From assembly GCA_964411505.1 (NCBI GenBank), contig CAYPLH010000007.1, positions 62,001 through 126,000 on the forward strand: DNA of 64,000 nucleotides, written 5' to 3'. Made by a program: the position numbers and the translations under genes. How positions within the stretch are numbered: position 1 is the first letter of the stretch; each line of letters opens with the position of its first letter. The notes beneath the pieces are model-generated. The model did not search any database and had not been told where the DNA came from. It saw only the letters and a program-made list of their open reading frames with translations. This DNA is from CAYPLH01 sp964411505 (GTDB lineage: Bacteria > Bacillota > Clostridia > CAYPLH01 > DUMO01). Shown one piece after another: positions 53,640 through 62,548 of this stretch.

Positions 53640-56054
53640 TTAATGGATAAAATTGTGTACTGGTTTTTCTCTTGTCCCAGCTACGAAATTGTCACTGAAC
53701 ACTTCATAGGCTTCTTCATATTCCATTTTTGCAAGCTTATCAATAAGTTCAGATGCATCTGCCCACCAGCCGTTGAAATCTTCTGCAAATTTGACAACTG
53801 CAGTTAATTCGATTTTGCCATCACCATATTTGTCTGCAAATGCTTTCATTTCTGGGTCACTATATTTGTTATTAACCAGCATATCAGCAACTTCCTGATA
53901 CTCTTTATCCTGAAGCATAGTTACAAATTTTACTGCAAAGCTGCTCCAGTCGTCAACCAAAGTAACAATTTCATCTACTGCTTCAAAATCCATCTGTTCG
54001 ATGGTTCTTGTTAGATTTTCTTTTGTTTCGTCTGCACCTTCAACAAACTTCAGTGTTTCTTCCCATGTAGGATTGAAGTAGTCTAAAGTTGCACCAATAA
54101 CACCATCATCGCTGTCCCATAGCGCTGCAAGCTCTTGAATGCCTTCTGGATCAATAAGTTCTACCTGAGCAAGCATGAGTTGTTTTGTATCCTTCAAGCC
54201 CAAAAATGCAGTTTTAAATGCTTCTGCGTTTTGTTCAATAGCTTTAGTGTCAATTGCTGCTACAGATTCTTCAAAAGTTGAAATCGCTTCATTAATTTGT
54301 GCTAAATAATCTTGATACATATCATAATATTTTTCGATCTCTGCAGTATAGCCTCCTAAAGATTCCTTATCTAGGAACAATCCCAGGAATTCTTCAAGAT
54401 CTTTGTTATCAACAAGGTTTGTAACAACTGCATCTATATCACCTTTGTTAATAGCAGCAGTTATTTTATCCAAAGACCCCATCGCTCTGTTGTATGCTCC
54501 ATAATACTTATCTATCTCACTTACATATCCATCTATAACTTCCTTCTCTATAAACATAGCGAGGAATTCGTTAATGGCTTCATTGTCGGTCAGAGTGCTG
54601 ATTATGCTATCAATATCGCCACTGCCAATAGACTCACTAACTGCATCTAAAGCAGTCATAGCACTTGTGTACTTATCATAATAGCCACCAATTTGATCCG
54701 CATATTCATCAACTGCAGCATCGTCTATAAACAGACCTAGCAACTCTCTTAAACCCTGGTCATTAAGAAGGCTGCTAACAGCTGCGTCAATGTCACCACT
54801 GTTGATATTTGAACTAAACCTGTTCAAAGCGTAAATCCCATTATTGTACGTGATATAATAATCTTCTATATCAGATGCATATTTCTCAACTTCATTCTCG
54901 TCAAGGAACAAAGTAAGGAAGTTTTTAATATCATCCTTGCGGGTTAATTCATTAACTGCACCGTCAATATCACCGCTTGTTATCTTCGAAGTTACCAGAT
55001 TAAGTGATGCCATTGCAGTACTATACTTTGTTGTATATTCCTTTGCGGTGTTAGTATATCCGTCCAGCTCTTCACGCTCAACAAACCAAGTTGCTAACTC
55101 AATGAGTTCTTCATCGCTTACTAGGTTATCGACTATCTGCTCAATGCTACCTTCAAACTTTAAAGATGTAATAGGTCTAAACCATTCAACTACTTTTTGC
55201 TGACCTTTTTCCAAGCTTGCGGAATACTTACTAATGTCATCTGCAGTAGCAAAATAAATTGCACTGTTGACAAGTTCCTCATCGCCTAAGAAAGTATTTA
55301 CATACTCTTTAATTTTGTTTTCAGAAAGAGCCTCTGAGGCAGCTAGTTTATCCAAAAATGTTGCAACAGCTCCAGACTGATCAGCTTTAACTTTATCAAT
55401 TTCTTTCAAAATATCGTCTCTGTAGCTGACTGCCAAATTAGCAATCTCGTCTTCATTAAGCTCAATATATGCCACTAGATTTCCTGTACCAAACTTTACT
55501 TCCTTAACACTAAATACAGGAGGCAATCCAAAGTCAGCATACTTAATATTGTAGGTCAAAACTTCTGATGGAATTTGTTTTTTAACAAATCCCGGAGCAT
55601 TCATCTTGCCCAGTTTAAGATCATCTGCCTTAACTGTAATACCGTCATCTAACAGTGCAACATTAAGCTTTGCACTTAGAGGAGTATTCAACGCACCATA
55701 TTTTGCATTGATGTATACTCTCTGGTCCTTTGTGTTTAAGATAACGTCCTTAATTTCAATATTATCAGGCAGTCCTAGATCCATTGAACCTATTACATCC
55801 TTTATCAGTGAATTTACCATGTCCTGATTTAAGCTAACTTCTAAAGTTTTATTTGCAGCATCATAATATGTGTTCTTTCGAGCTATTTCGTATATAATGT
55901 CGTCTTCAGCAATTTTCTGATATTCAAAACTGCCATCATATTCCGAGTTATGTATGCTTAAAATAATTCCTAAAGGTATAGCTATAAGCAACACGACTAC
56001 AGCTGCAATAATTGCGATCAACCACTTTTTATTCACAAATTTCACCCCTAACAT
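53640..56054 (-). CDS. Membrane-anchored protein with tandem 59-residue repeats, unknown function
   Basis: An 804-residue protein with one N-terminal transmembrane helix (about 11-33) and the bulk predicted outside. Residues 40-200 form a beta-rich domain reminiscent of the YpmS/DUF2140 type; this is only a resemblance. Five tandem repeats of exactly 59 residues follow at 296-354, 355-413, 414-472, 473-531 and 532-590, with a degenerate one before them. The shared pattern is SGDID, then a helix ending in LFxD, then a YY...Y segment. The tail has looser related helices. The protein is strongly acidic and helical. The start may instead be GTG at 56036, which has a better AGGGG site. It looks like a single-gene unit. 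Confidence 0.8.
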   Translation of the reverse strand: MLGVKFVNKKWLIAIIAAVVVLLIAIPLGIILSIHNSEYDGSFEYQKIAEDDIIYEIARKNTYYDAANKTLEVSLNQDMVNSLIKDVIGSMDLGLPDNIEIKDVILNTKDQRVYINAKYGALNTPLSAKLNVALLDDGITVKADDLKLGKMNAPGFVKKQIPSEVLTYNIKYADFGLPPVFSVKEVKFGTGNLVAYIELNEDEIANLAVSYRDDILKEIDKVKADQSGAVATFLDKLAASEALSENKIKEYVNTFLGDEELVNSAIYFATADDISKYSASLEKGQQKVVEWFRPITSLKFEGSIEQIVDNLVSDEELIELATWFVEREELDGYTNTAKEYTTKYSTAMASLNLVTSKITSGDIDGAVNELTRKDDIKNFLTLFLDENEVEKYASDIEDYYITYNNGIYALNRFSSNINSGDIDAAVSSLLNDQGLRELLGLFIDDAAVDEYADQIGGYYDKYTSAMTALDAVSESIGSGDIDSIISTLTDNEAINEFLAMFIEKEVIDGYVSEIDKYYGAYNRAMGSLDKITAAINKGDIDAVVTNLVDNKDLEEFLGLFLDKESLGGYTAEIEKYYDMYQDYLAQINEAISTFEESVAAIDTKAIEQNAEAFKTAFLGLKDTKQLMLAQVELIDPEGIQELAALWDSDDGVIGATLDYFNPTWEETLKFVEGADETKENLTRTIEQMDFEAVDEIVTLVDDWSSFAVKFVTMLQDKEYQEVADMLVNNKYSDPEMKAFADKYGDGKIELTAVVKFAEDFNGWWADASELIDKLAKMEYEEAYEVFSDNFVAGTREKPVHNFIH

Positions 56055-56482
56055 AAACTTTATTGCACATTTTTAAAAAGTAATATGCAATTGCAAAACA
56101 AAAAAAGATATTTGCCCATATTCAGCCTCATGTATTAAGGCTGAAGTACTTCTATACACCCACAATTGCAACCCTAATGAGTGTTCTTACTACGATGCAA
56201 ATGCTTAAGAAGTGTTATTCATTACTTATCCCCCCTAATAATCAAGCATAAATATGAACTAAAGTATTCCAACTTTTTTCAAAAGTTTTCCTGTCCCTTT
56301 TAATTATGCCACAAACTTTAATTTGCTTCAAGTTTAAGTGCAAACTTCGTACAAATATTTTTCCACAACTATCTTGATTAACTTTAGGTCAAAATACACA
56401 AAAAGACTATGTATTATGTTTCTTTACTATTCTATTAGCACATGCAACAAAAAATTATAGTCATTTTAAAAACCATACGAAA
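56055..56482. other. Intergenic region before the repeat protein gene
   Basis: 428 bases without a gene. A hairpin TTCAGCC-ttaatacatga-GGCTGAA lies near 56120-56145. On the minus strand a GGGGGG site is followed by a five-codon frame (MNNTS), which is too short to claim. Confidence 0.5.
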
Positions 56483-57604
56483 TTATATATCTTTTCTGTA
56501 AATCCTGTAGATACGGTAAAGTCTTCCTCCGACTTTTTCTACATTACGTATGGATTCTTTATTCATCTCTGCTATGCATGAACCTTCTCCATACTTAATT
56601 CCTTTTTGTCGCCCTTCTTTCATCAGTTTATAGTAAATAGCATTGTTAACACCTTTATTTCTGTATTCAGGTATTACAAACTGAGTAAAAATTCTAACAC
56701 CATTTATTTTTCTTTTATACCAAAGATATTTAACAAATCCAAAAGGTAGAATTCGTCCATTCATTTGTTTTAGGACCTGGTTGAAATCTGGCAGGGCAGC
56801 GATAAAAGCTATAGGCTTTCCATCATTTGCCCGGGCAATATAAACGAAGTCTGCATCCATAAATTTTATCAACTGATTTATTTCCTTTTGAATTTCCTCA
56901 TAAGACGGAGGAGTGAGGTGTTGCCATGATTCAGGCATTGCGTGATCGAGTATAAATTTTATATCTTTTATTTCTCTGTCTAAACTACGTCTATCAAACT
57001 TGTGTATTTGAAATTTGAATTTTTTCATAGCATATTCAATAACTCTGCTATACCTTTTTTCGGCCATCGAAGGCGGATCAAGATAGAATGCATAAAGATC
57101 CATATCCTTTTTAAAGCCATACGATTCAAACAATTCTGGGTAATATTCCGGATTATATGAATTCATTAGCACAGGGGATCCATCAAACCCTTTAATCAAA
57201 AACCCCCGGTAATCGTCACCTCCTGTAGGTGAAACAGGTCCTGTCACAGTTTTGGCTCCCCTAATATGAAGCCATTTTAAGGCATAGTCCAGCAGCATAA
57301 AAACAGCCTCTTTATCATTATAGGCCTCAAAAAGACTTAGATACCCTTCCTTTTTACCTTTTTTAGCGTTTAGCCTTTCATTTATTCCTACTATTATTCT
57401 CCCCACTATTTTGCCTTCTCTTTTCACAATAAAAAAAGCATGTGGTCCATTCGAAAAAAGAGGATTGTTCTTTCCCAAAAGAGTATTTAAAAGGTCATAC
57501 TTTAATGGAGGAACCCAGTTATTGTCCTCTTTATAGATATCCCATGCAAAATTTATAAACTCTGACAAATCTCTTTTTTGGGTTAACTCATATACATTAA
57601 TCAT
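56483..57604 (-). CDS. GNAT-fold N-acetyltransferase-like protein
   Basis: A 373-residue protein typical of a family of hypothetical GNAT proteins. It has an N-terminal region (WDIYKEDNNWVPPLKYD), a central GNAT-like core with HAFFIVKREGKIVGRIIVGIN and a PVSPTGGDDYRGFLIKGF motif, and a second acetyltransferase-like half ending with FVIPEYRNKGVNNAIYYKLM (the acetyl-CoA loop RNKGVN). The ATG has AGGAG upstream. The substrate is not known. It stands between the repeat protein and the DUF819 gene as a separate reading unit. Confidence 0.8.
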   Translation of the reverse strand: MINVYELTQKRDLSEFINFAWDIYKEDNNWVPPLKYDLLNTLLGKNNPLFSNGPHAFFIVKREGKIVGRIIVGINERLNAKKGKKEGYLSLFEAYNDKEAVFMLLDYALKWLHIRGAKTVTGPVSPTGGDDYRGFLIKGFDGSPVLMNSYNPEYYPELFESYGFKKDMDLYAFYLDPPSMAEKRYSRVIEYAMKKFKFQIHKFDRRSLDREIKDIKFILDHAMPESWQHLTPPSYEEIQKEINQLIKFMDADFVYIARANDGKPIAFIAALPDFNQVLKQMNGRILPFGFVKYLWYKRKINGVRIFTQFVIPEYRNKGVNNAIYYKLMKEGRQKGIKYGEGSCIAEMNKESIRNVEKVGGRLYRIYRIYRKDI

Positions 57605-57699
57605 TATTTCTCCTAAAAATCTTTGTCTTAGTATTACAGCAGCAAGTTATTATGTGTTTTTTTACACAAAGTAAGGACATCTGTCCAAAAATCAAAATT

Positions 57700-58851
57700 C
57701 TATTTGGGCATAACTAAATAAGCAAGTAAAAATCCAAAAAAGTTCCCAACTGCATAACCAACAAGACCACAAATAAGTCCCGGAACAACAACCTCCCTGT
57801 TCTTTATTGCACCTGCAACAGGAGCTATAAAAGCGGGTCCAAAAATTCCTGCTACCGAAGTAATAATTGTAGTATCGGTATCTATCCTGAAAATTGCTGC
57901 TAATATAAAGTGAAGTATTATAGCCACAAACATTATAAACGCTGTATACCAGAAAATTACCGAGCTATTGCTAACCAAGTCTACTAAATTTACAGTAGAA
58001 CCAATAGCAAGAGAAAACACAAGTATTATGTACTGTCCAAGTCTGTAGGTCCCTTTTATATTACGCAACCTCGGAACAAAAGATGCTCCTATCCCAAAAG
58101 AAGTTATAATCAACATAATTGGTGCAACATTTATCCCATCTGTGAAAAGTATCGAAATTCCAATAGCTGCAGCAAAAAAAAGTACAGATAAGAAAAATGC
58201 AAAAACTATTTCAGCTAGACGACCGATCTTTTCATTTAGCTTCATTTCTTTAATTGCAGCCCATATGGTTTCCTCAGGTACATCCATAATTGCACTCTCT
58301 TTCTGACTTTCATATGCCGGAAGAAACTTTCCAAGCAACCACTTAGCAATTGTAAAAAGGAAAACTAGATAAATACCACCTAGTATTGTATCAGAAGCAT
58401 TAACAAGTATAAGTGTAGATTCCCTTACATTAAGCCCCATTCCTACTGCCATAAGGTTTGGTGTACCACCAATATACACACCTACAAGCATACCTGCTAT
58501 TTTCCAGTATTCATCTATTAAATGAGAAAACAAAAATGCTGCCAGAACAGCACTTGCAAGTGCGCATAATATAAGCAAACAAAATGAAAGTATGGTTTTT
58601 TTTGCCAGCCTCAGCCAGCCCATAAAATCTGTTGAAAATAGAACAAGTGGTATGGCAAGAGGTATGGAAGCTTCACTTATTGTCATAGATAAGGATGTGT
58701 CAAGCGGTATGACTCTAATATTTGAAATGAAAATCCCAATTGCATAGCATAAAATAATGGGACTTACAAATCCAAATTTTTTACTGTAATTCGCTGCTTT
58801 TAAAACTACAATGGGAAATAACACAATAAATAATATTTGAAAAATCTGCAA
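57700..58851 (-). CDS. DUF819-family integral membrane protein
   Basis: A 383-residue protein with about ten transmembrane segments, matching the DUF819 (YjcL-like) family. Visible marks are VGVYIGGTPNLMAVGMGL, NASDTILGGIYLVFLF, SVAGIFGPAFIAPVAGAI and GLVGYAVGNFFGFLLAYLV. The repeated GGTPN/GP-type loops suggest an inverted-repeat transporter fold. The substrate is unknown. The TTG start lies behind GGGGTG. Confidence 0.85.
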   Translation of the reverse strand: MQIFQILFIVLFPIVVLKAANYSKKFGFVSPIILCYAIGIFISNIRVIPLDTSLSMTISEASIPLAIPLVLFSTDFMGWLRLAKKTILSFCLLILCALASAVLAAFLFSHLIDEYWKIAGMLVGVYIGGTPNLMAVGMGLNVRESTLILVNASDTILGGIYLVFLFTIAKWLLGKFLPAYESQKESAIMDVPEETIWAAIKEMKLNEKIGRLAEIVFAFFLSVLFFAAAIGISILFTDGINVAPIMLIITSFGIGASFVPRLRNIKGTYRLGQYIILVFSLAIGSTVNLVDLVSNSSVIFWYTAFIMFVAIILHFILAAIFRIDTDTTIITSVAGIFGPAFIAPVAGAIKNREVVVPGLICGLVGYAVGNFFGFLLAYLVMPK

Positions 58852-58967
58852 ATATTTTCACCCCATTTATTTCAAGTAATAATAGTTTAGCATATTATGG
58901 TTATTCAATACAACAACTTTGCTGATTTTTTATATTTTGCTTTCCGCCCTTTGGTACAGTTGTTTCT

Positions 58968-59209
58968 GTTCACTCGGGTATTATATCCTATGAACAATCA
59001 TCTCTAACACTGCTATACAGCTTCAGCAAGGAAAACACAGTTTAAAATGCCTTTTCGTTAAGTAATTCCGTGAACTCACTTGCGTTCAAACAGCACGGAC
59101 ATTACTAAACTCTAAGGCATTTTAAACTTAGTTTTCCTAAGCTTTGCTGTAATTAGCCGTATTAGAGATGATTGTTCATTTATTAGTTTGCTAAGACCCT
59201 CTGAATAGT
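58968..59209. repeat. MITE-like palindromic element, copy 2
   Basis: A 21-bp inverted pair with one mismatch, ATGAACAATCATCTCTAACAC (58990-59010) and its complement at 59159-59179, bounds a core that matches the copy at 33291-33441 (TGCTATACAGCTTCA..CAAG..AAAAC and AAGCTTTGCTGTAATTAGC). An extra internal palindrome (TTTAAAATGCCTT / AAGGCATTTTAAA) makes it longer. The outer boundaries are estimated from weak outer inverted repeats. Confidence 0.8.
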
Positions 59210-59249
59210 AACTGCTATTCACAGGTGGCTAATAAATATAATTCTGTTG

Positions 59250-59278
59250 TTGAAATAAATGTAAAACACTTGTATAAT
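59250..59278 (+). promoter_or_regulatory. Sigma-A promoter of the TIM-barrel epimerase gene
   Basis: TTGAAA (59250-59255), 17-base spacer, TATAAT (59273-59278), about 75 bases before the ATG. Confidence 0.85.
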
Positions 59279-59353
59279 AACGTTAGGTTTAGCGAATTAA
59301 AATTTATAACGTAAAACCTCACAAACACTATTCATAAGAGGAGTGATGTTAAT

Positions 59354-60232
59354 ATGCAAATAGGCGTTAGTTCATATAGTTTTAACAACGCCGTAAAAAA
59401 TGCTAGCATGGATTTCCTTGATATACCATTTAAGGCGAAGGAAATTGGTTTCGACGTAGTTGAGTTTTCGAAATTTTTACTTCCTGAAGGTGAAACACCA
59501 TTATCTTATGCTCCCAAAGTCAGGGAAGCCTGTGATAAAGCAGGCATTAAAATTGCAAATTATACAATAGGGGCAGATTTTTTAACAGGCTCAAACGGCG
59601 ATTGGGAAAAAGAAGCCACAAGACTTAAAGATGAATTAAAGGTAGCTCAAATTCTTGGAGCACCTGGAATGCGTCATGATACAACTAGCGGTTTTGGTGA
59701 TGATGTAAAACGTGCAAGGAGTTTTGATGACGCACTACCCACATTAATAAAAGGCTGTAGGACAGTCACAGAATATGCTGCAAGCCTAGGTATAAAAACA
59801 ATGATTGAAAACCATGGTTTCTTTGCCCAAGACAGTGCACGCGTTGAAAAAATAGTGAGCGGTGTGAATCATCCTAACTTTGGTGTTCTTGTTGACGTAG
59901 GAAACTTTCTTTGTGCCGATGAGGATCCGGGAAAGGCAGTAGGTCTTTTAATGCCATATGCCTTCCACGTGCATGCAAAAGACTTTCACATCAAATCAGG
60001 AATGATGCCCGATCCCGGTAAAGGCTGGATATTTACACGAGGAGGCAACTACATTCGTGGCTCAATTATCGGTCACGGAGACGTTCCTATAATGCAATGT
60101 CTGAAAATAATGAAAAAGGTTGGGTATAACGGTGTTCTTTCAATTGAGTTTGAAGGATTGGAAGAACCGGTTAAGGCTATTTCATTAGGGTTTAAAAATT
60201 TAACTAAATATGTAAGTGAAATATTTGGCTAA
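59354..60232 (+). CDS. Sugar phosphate isomerase/epimerase (xylose isomerase-like TIM barrel)
   Basis: A 292-residue TIM-barrel protein of the AP endonuclease 2 / xylose-isomerase-like superfamily. It shows IGVSSYSFNNAV at the start, FDVVEFSKF, MIENHGFFAQD with the metal-binding Glu, VLVDVGNFLCADEDPG, FHVHAKDFHIK with metal-binding His and Asp, and a final SIEFEGLEEP Glu. This metal-ligand set is typical of sugar epimerases or isomerases. GAGGAG precedes the ATG. The substrate is unknown. It has its own promoter and is not part of the large glycan locus. Confidence 0.88.
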   Translation: MQIGVSSYSFNNAVKNASMDFLDIPFKAKEIGFDVVEFSKFLLPEGETPLSYAPKVREACDKAGIKIANYTIGADFLTGSNGDWEKEATRLKDELKVAQILGAPGMRHDTTSGFGDDVKRARSFDDALPTLIKGCRTVTEYAASLGIKTMIENHGFFAQDSARVEKIVSGVNHPNFGVLVDVGNFLCADEDPGKAVGLLMPYAFHVHAKDFHIKSGMMPDPGKGWIFTRGGNYIRGSIIGHGDVPIMQCLKIMKKVGYNGVLSIEFEGLEEPVKAISLGFKNLTKYVSEIFG

Positions 60233-60373
60233 TAAAGATTTAGCAATCATAAATATGTTTTTTAGGTGGAGTGTGGATAAACTAAAATGAATAGTATAGT
60301 ACATATCTTGTCAATTAAATAGTATGTACTGTTAAGCATTACAAATCTTTGCATATGAAAGGAGACGTAATGT

Positions 60374-60727
60374 ATGGGTATAACTGTTAAGAAAATCGAG
60401 AAATGGACTAAAAGAAAAAAAACTGCAAAGCTTTTAAAAGCTATGAGTTCTGAGGAAAAAGATATTCGCCTTGCGCTTGCAAAGGCATTGGGTACTATTG
60501 AGAATGAAGACTCAGTTAATGGGCTTGTTGGTCTTTTAAGGGATGTCGATCCAGAAATTCGTGTTGCAGCAATTGAATCCCTTAGAAATGTAGGCAATAA
60601 CAGGTCAACAGAGTTTGTTAGGTACCTTGTTAACAATGACAATGACGAAAATGTCAGAAAAGTTGCTTCGGAAGCACTTAATATTCTAAAAAATAAAGAA
60701 GCTAAAGAGGAATTGTCAACTAAATAG
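60374..60727 (+). CDS. Small HEAT-repeat protein
   Basis: A 117-residue protein with a basic N-terminus (KKIEKWTKRKKTAKLLKA) and HEAT/PBS-lyase-like repeats: DIRLALAKALGTIENEDSVNGLVGLLRDVDPEIRVAAIESLRNVGN (cited in parts: IRLALAKALG, IRVAAIESLRNVG, VRKVASEALNIL). Such helical repeats mediate protein binding. AAAGGAG lies before the ATG. It follows the epimerase gene by 141 bases and may be co-transcribed. No function is assigned. Confidence 0.82.
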   Translation: MGITVKKIEKWTKRKKTAKLLKAMSSEEKDIRLALAKALGTIENEDSVNGLVGLLRDVDPEIRVAAIESLRNVGNNRSTEFVRYLVNNDNDENVRKVASEALNILKNKEAKEELSTK

Positions 60728-60772
60728 AATTTTCGTTAATGCTATATCCACACTCCATATCCTTTATATATA

Positions 60773-60812
60773 TACATACGTACATACATACATACATACA
60801 TACATACATACA
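60773..60812. repeat. TACA tetranucleotide microsatellite
   Basis: Ten tandem TACA units, the second reading TACG, then eight perfect copies. It lies 46 bases after the HEAT-repeat gene stop. Confidence 0.95.
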
Positions 60813-60970
60813 TGCTAGCATCAGTTCTATAGCATATTATGATTAATACATCACAAAGTTACTTATCTTATGAGTAACCACAATATCTTTATACTACACA
60901 CATATAATTATTTGGGGAAATCTGTCGGGAATCCTCTGAACTTTAAATAGCGATATAGTTCACTGTTTTT

Positions 60971-61043
60971 AAAAAGGTGGCTTCGCCACTTTTTTTCGTC
61001 AGGGAACCTTATAGTTCCCTTCGACGGATGCTCCGCATCCAAA
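60971..61043. repeat. Multi-hairpin intergenic repeat, copy 2
   Basis: Same order and orientation as 76-150: AAAAAGGTGGCTTCGCCACT hairpin, AGGGAACC-ttata-GTTCCCT hairpin and GGATGC-tcc-GCATCC hairpin, followed by ACCTCCTTAAA as in copy 1. Confidence 0.85.
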
Positions 61044-61090
61044 AAAAACCTCCTTAAAGCAGCAAAGGGGCTTTCCCTTTGCAATCCCCA

Positions 61091-61124
61091 TTGTCTAAGA
61101 AAGTATACTTTCCTAGACAATAAA
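61091..61124 (-). terminator. Hairpin after the lipoprotein gene
   Basis: TTGTCTAAGAAAGTA pairs with TACTTTCCTAGACAA across a very short loop, about 25 bases past the lipoprotein stop. T runs are weak, so this is a likely but not certain terminator. Confidence 0.5.
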
Positions 61125-61147
61125 AAAGCGTAGAAGTAGCTTTACTT

Positions 61148-62185
61148 TTACTCATCTAGAACAAAACTCTCCATAATACTTAAAACTAAATCCCTGTTTT
61201 CCTCCACCTTTGTGTACAATGTCCAGCCTGAAATATTAATATAACTATCTTCTGATTCAACAGCATAAATCCAGTAGGCTATTTCCACCTTGTCAATAGT
61301 TCCTTTAATTCCAACTAATATGGCTTTTTTTCCATTCAACTCTGTATCAATAGGCTCGCAGAATTCATAAGCCTGCATTGATTTTAAAACATTTGCAACA
61401 ATAGCATTATAATAATTTGTAAGAGTAATGTCATCATTAAAAGCATCCTTTTTATTACTAGCTACTACAACAAACATATCGTTTTCGCGTAAAGATACCG
61501 CAATGTCTGCTTTTTCATTCAATTCTATATCGGATTTATTCCAATCGACAGGCAATGTGATTGTCATCCTTCTGTCTTTACTAGTTACATTAACTGTCTT
61601 TTTAGAACGAGTTTGTTCCACTTTTCTATTTGTCAATATACTTTCAGTCTGCTCATTTTTAAAGCTCTTTAAGACACTCAAAATCTCCTGTTTGTTCTGC
61701 TCATACCTACCAAACACTGTCCATCCAACAACTTGGGTAAAGCTGTTTTTTGAATCAACAACCATTAGCCAGTATACAACATCAATATCGGTCACAGTAC
61801 CATTTATCTCTACCAAGATAGCTTCATTACCGTTTATATTAGTATCTATTGGGTCTCCAAATTCACAGCTTTCCATACCTGCACAAATATTTTTCATAAC
61901 TACATTATAGTAATCCTTTAACTTTATATCATCTTCAAACGCTCTTTTGTTTTCGTTTATCAGAATAACATATTTTTCTTCACTCTCCATTGAAACAGAT
62001 ATCTGTGCCTCTGCATTAAGTGGATAAGTGCTTATCTTCCAATATTCAGGGACTTCTAAACTTAGTCTCCCATCCTCATTTTGAATGATTTTATGCGTAC
62101 TATTTTGATTTATATCTTCCGAGCAAGCACAAAGAATAAAAATAATACAAATTATTGTGATAACCCTCAATACTCTACATTTCAT
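61148..62185 (-). CDS. Lipoprotein with two tandem copies of one domain, unknown function
   Basis: A 345-residue predicted lipoprotein: a basic start, a hydrophobic core and a lipobox-like LCAC with Cys21. The mature part repeats one domain twice (about 36-175 and 195-345). Both copies share D-I-x-L-x-(D/N)YYN, (E/C)F-x-(D/E)PIDT, N-G-(N/K)-(E/K)-AILV-x-I-x-GT and YW...V-(D/E)S...GWT-(V/L)-(F/Y). The fold may be like PsbP/DcrB-type lipoprotein domains; this is a guess from the hydrophobic pattern. It stands alone between intergenic repeats. Confidence 0.78.
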   Translation of the reverse strand: MKCRVLRVITIICIIFILCACSEDINQNSTHKIIQNEDGRLSLEVPEYWKISTYPLNAEAQISVSMESEEKYVILINENKRAFEDDIKLKDYYNVVMKNICAGMESCEFGDPIDTNINGNEAILVEINGTVTDIDVVYWLMVVDSKNSFTQVVGWTVFGRYEQNKQEILSVLKSFKNEQTESILTNRKVEQTRSKKTVNVTSKDRRMTITLPVDWNKSDIELNEKADIAVSLRENDMFVVVASNKKDAFNDDITLTNYYNAIVANVLKSMQAYEFCEPIDTELNGKKAILVGIKGTIDKVEIAYWIYAVESEDSYINISGWTLYTKVEENRDLVLSIMESFVLDE

Positions 62186-62548
62186 TTTTTACAAGTTTCC
62201 TCCAAAGTCCTCAGAATTTTTGTTGCATCACTTTTTATATTTTATCTGTTTTCAGCATATTTCGTCAACCTATGATCTATCTTTTACGTAGTGAAGCTGC
62301 ATTGCAGTATGGTAATGTTGTTCGCAAAACAGTTGGGTGTGAACTGTAATATGTCAGGCGAGACCTTACCGAAGATAGACTTTAACTTTTCATTTTACCT
62401 CATTTTACCAAATCAATAAGCTTCTCAAAAAGGATTGCACTTTGTCGAATTTTGCGCTATAATGCCTCTATGACGCAAGGAACTTGCTCTATGTATTTAC
62501 TTAATTACAATTTTTACAAAAGTTTTATAACAACCAAGGAGGTTCTGT
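62186..62548. other. Intergenic region before the oadB-like gene
   Basis: 363 bases between divergent genes. It holds the promoter at 62435-62463. A frame at 62452-62652 overlaps the promoter and the oadB start and is rejected. No other gene is seen. Confidence 0.65.
62435..62463 (+). promoter_or_regulatory. Sigma-A promoter of the oadB-like gene
   Basis: TTGCAC (62435-62440), 17-base spacer, TATAAT (62458-62463). Confidence 0.8.

Larger units (their letters stand above)
58852..59353. other. Intergenic region between DUF819 gene and TIM-barrel epimerase
   Basis: 502 bases between divergent genes. They hold the second MITE-like palindrome (58968-59209) and the promoter of the plus-strand gene (59250-59278). 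No gene is seen. Confidence 0.7.
60728..61147. other. Intergenic region with microsatellite and hairpin repeats
   Basis: 420 bases between convergent genes. They contain a TACA tetranucleotide run (60773-60812), the second copy of the three-hairpin repeat (60971-61043) and two more stems (GCAAAGG..CCTTTGC near 61066-61092 and TTGTCTA..TAGACAA near 61091-61122). An open frame at 60908-61120 on the minus strand reads through the repeat and is not believed. Confidence 0.7.

Noticed and set aside
60773..60812. Possible CRISPR-like tandem repeat
   Set aside because: It is a simple four-base repeat without spacers.
60908..61120. Minus-strand open frame of 70 codons
   Set aside because: It reads straight through the three-hairpin repeat and neighbouring stems, whose other copy (76-150) is non-coding; the product matches no protein family.
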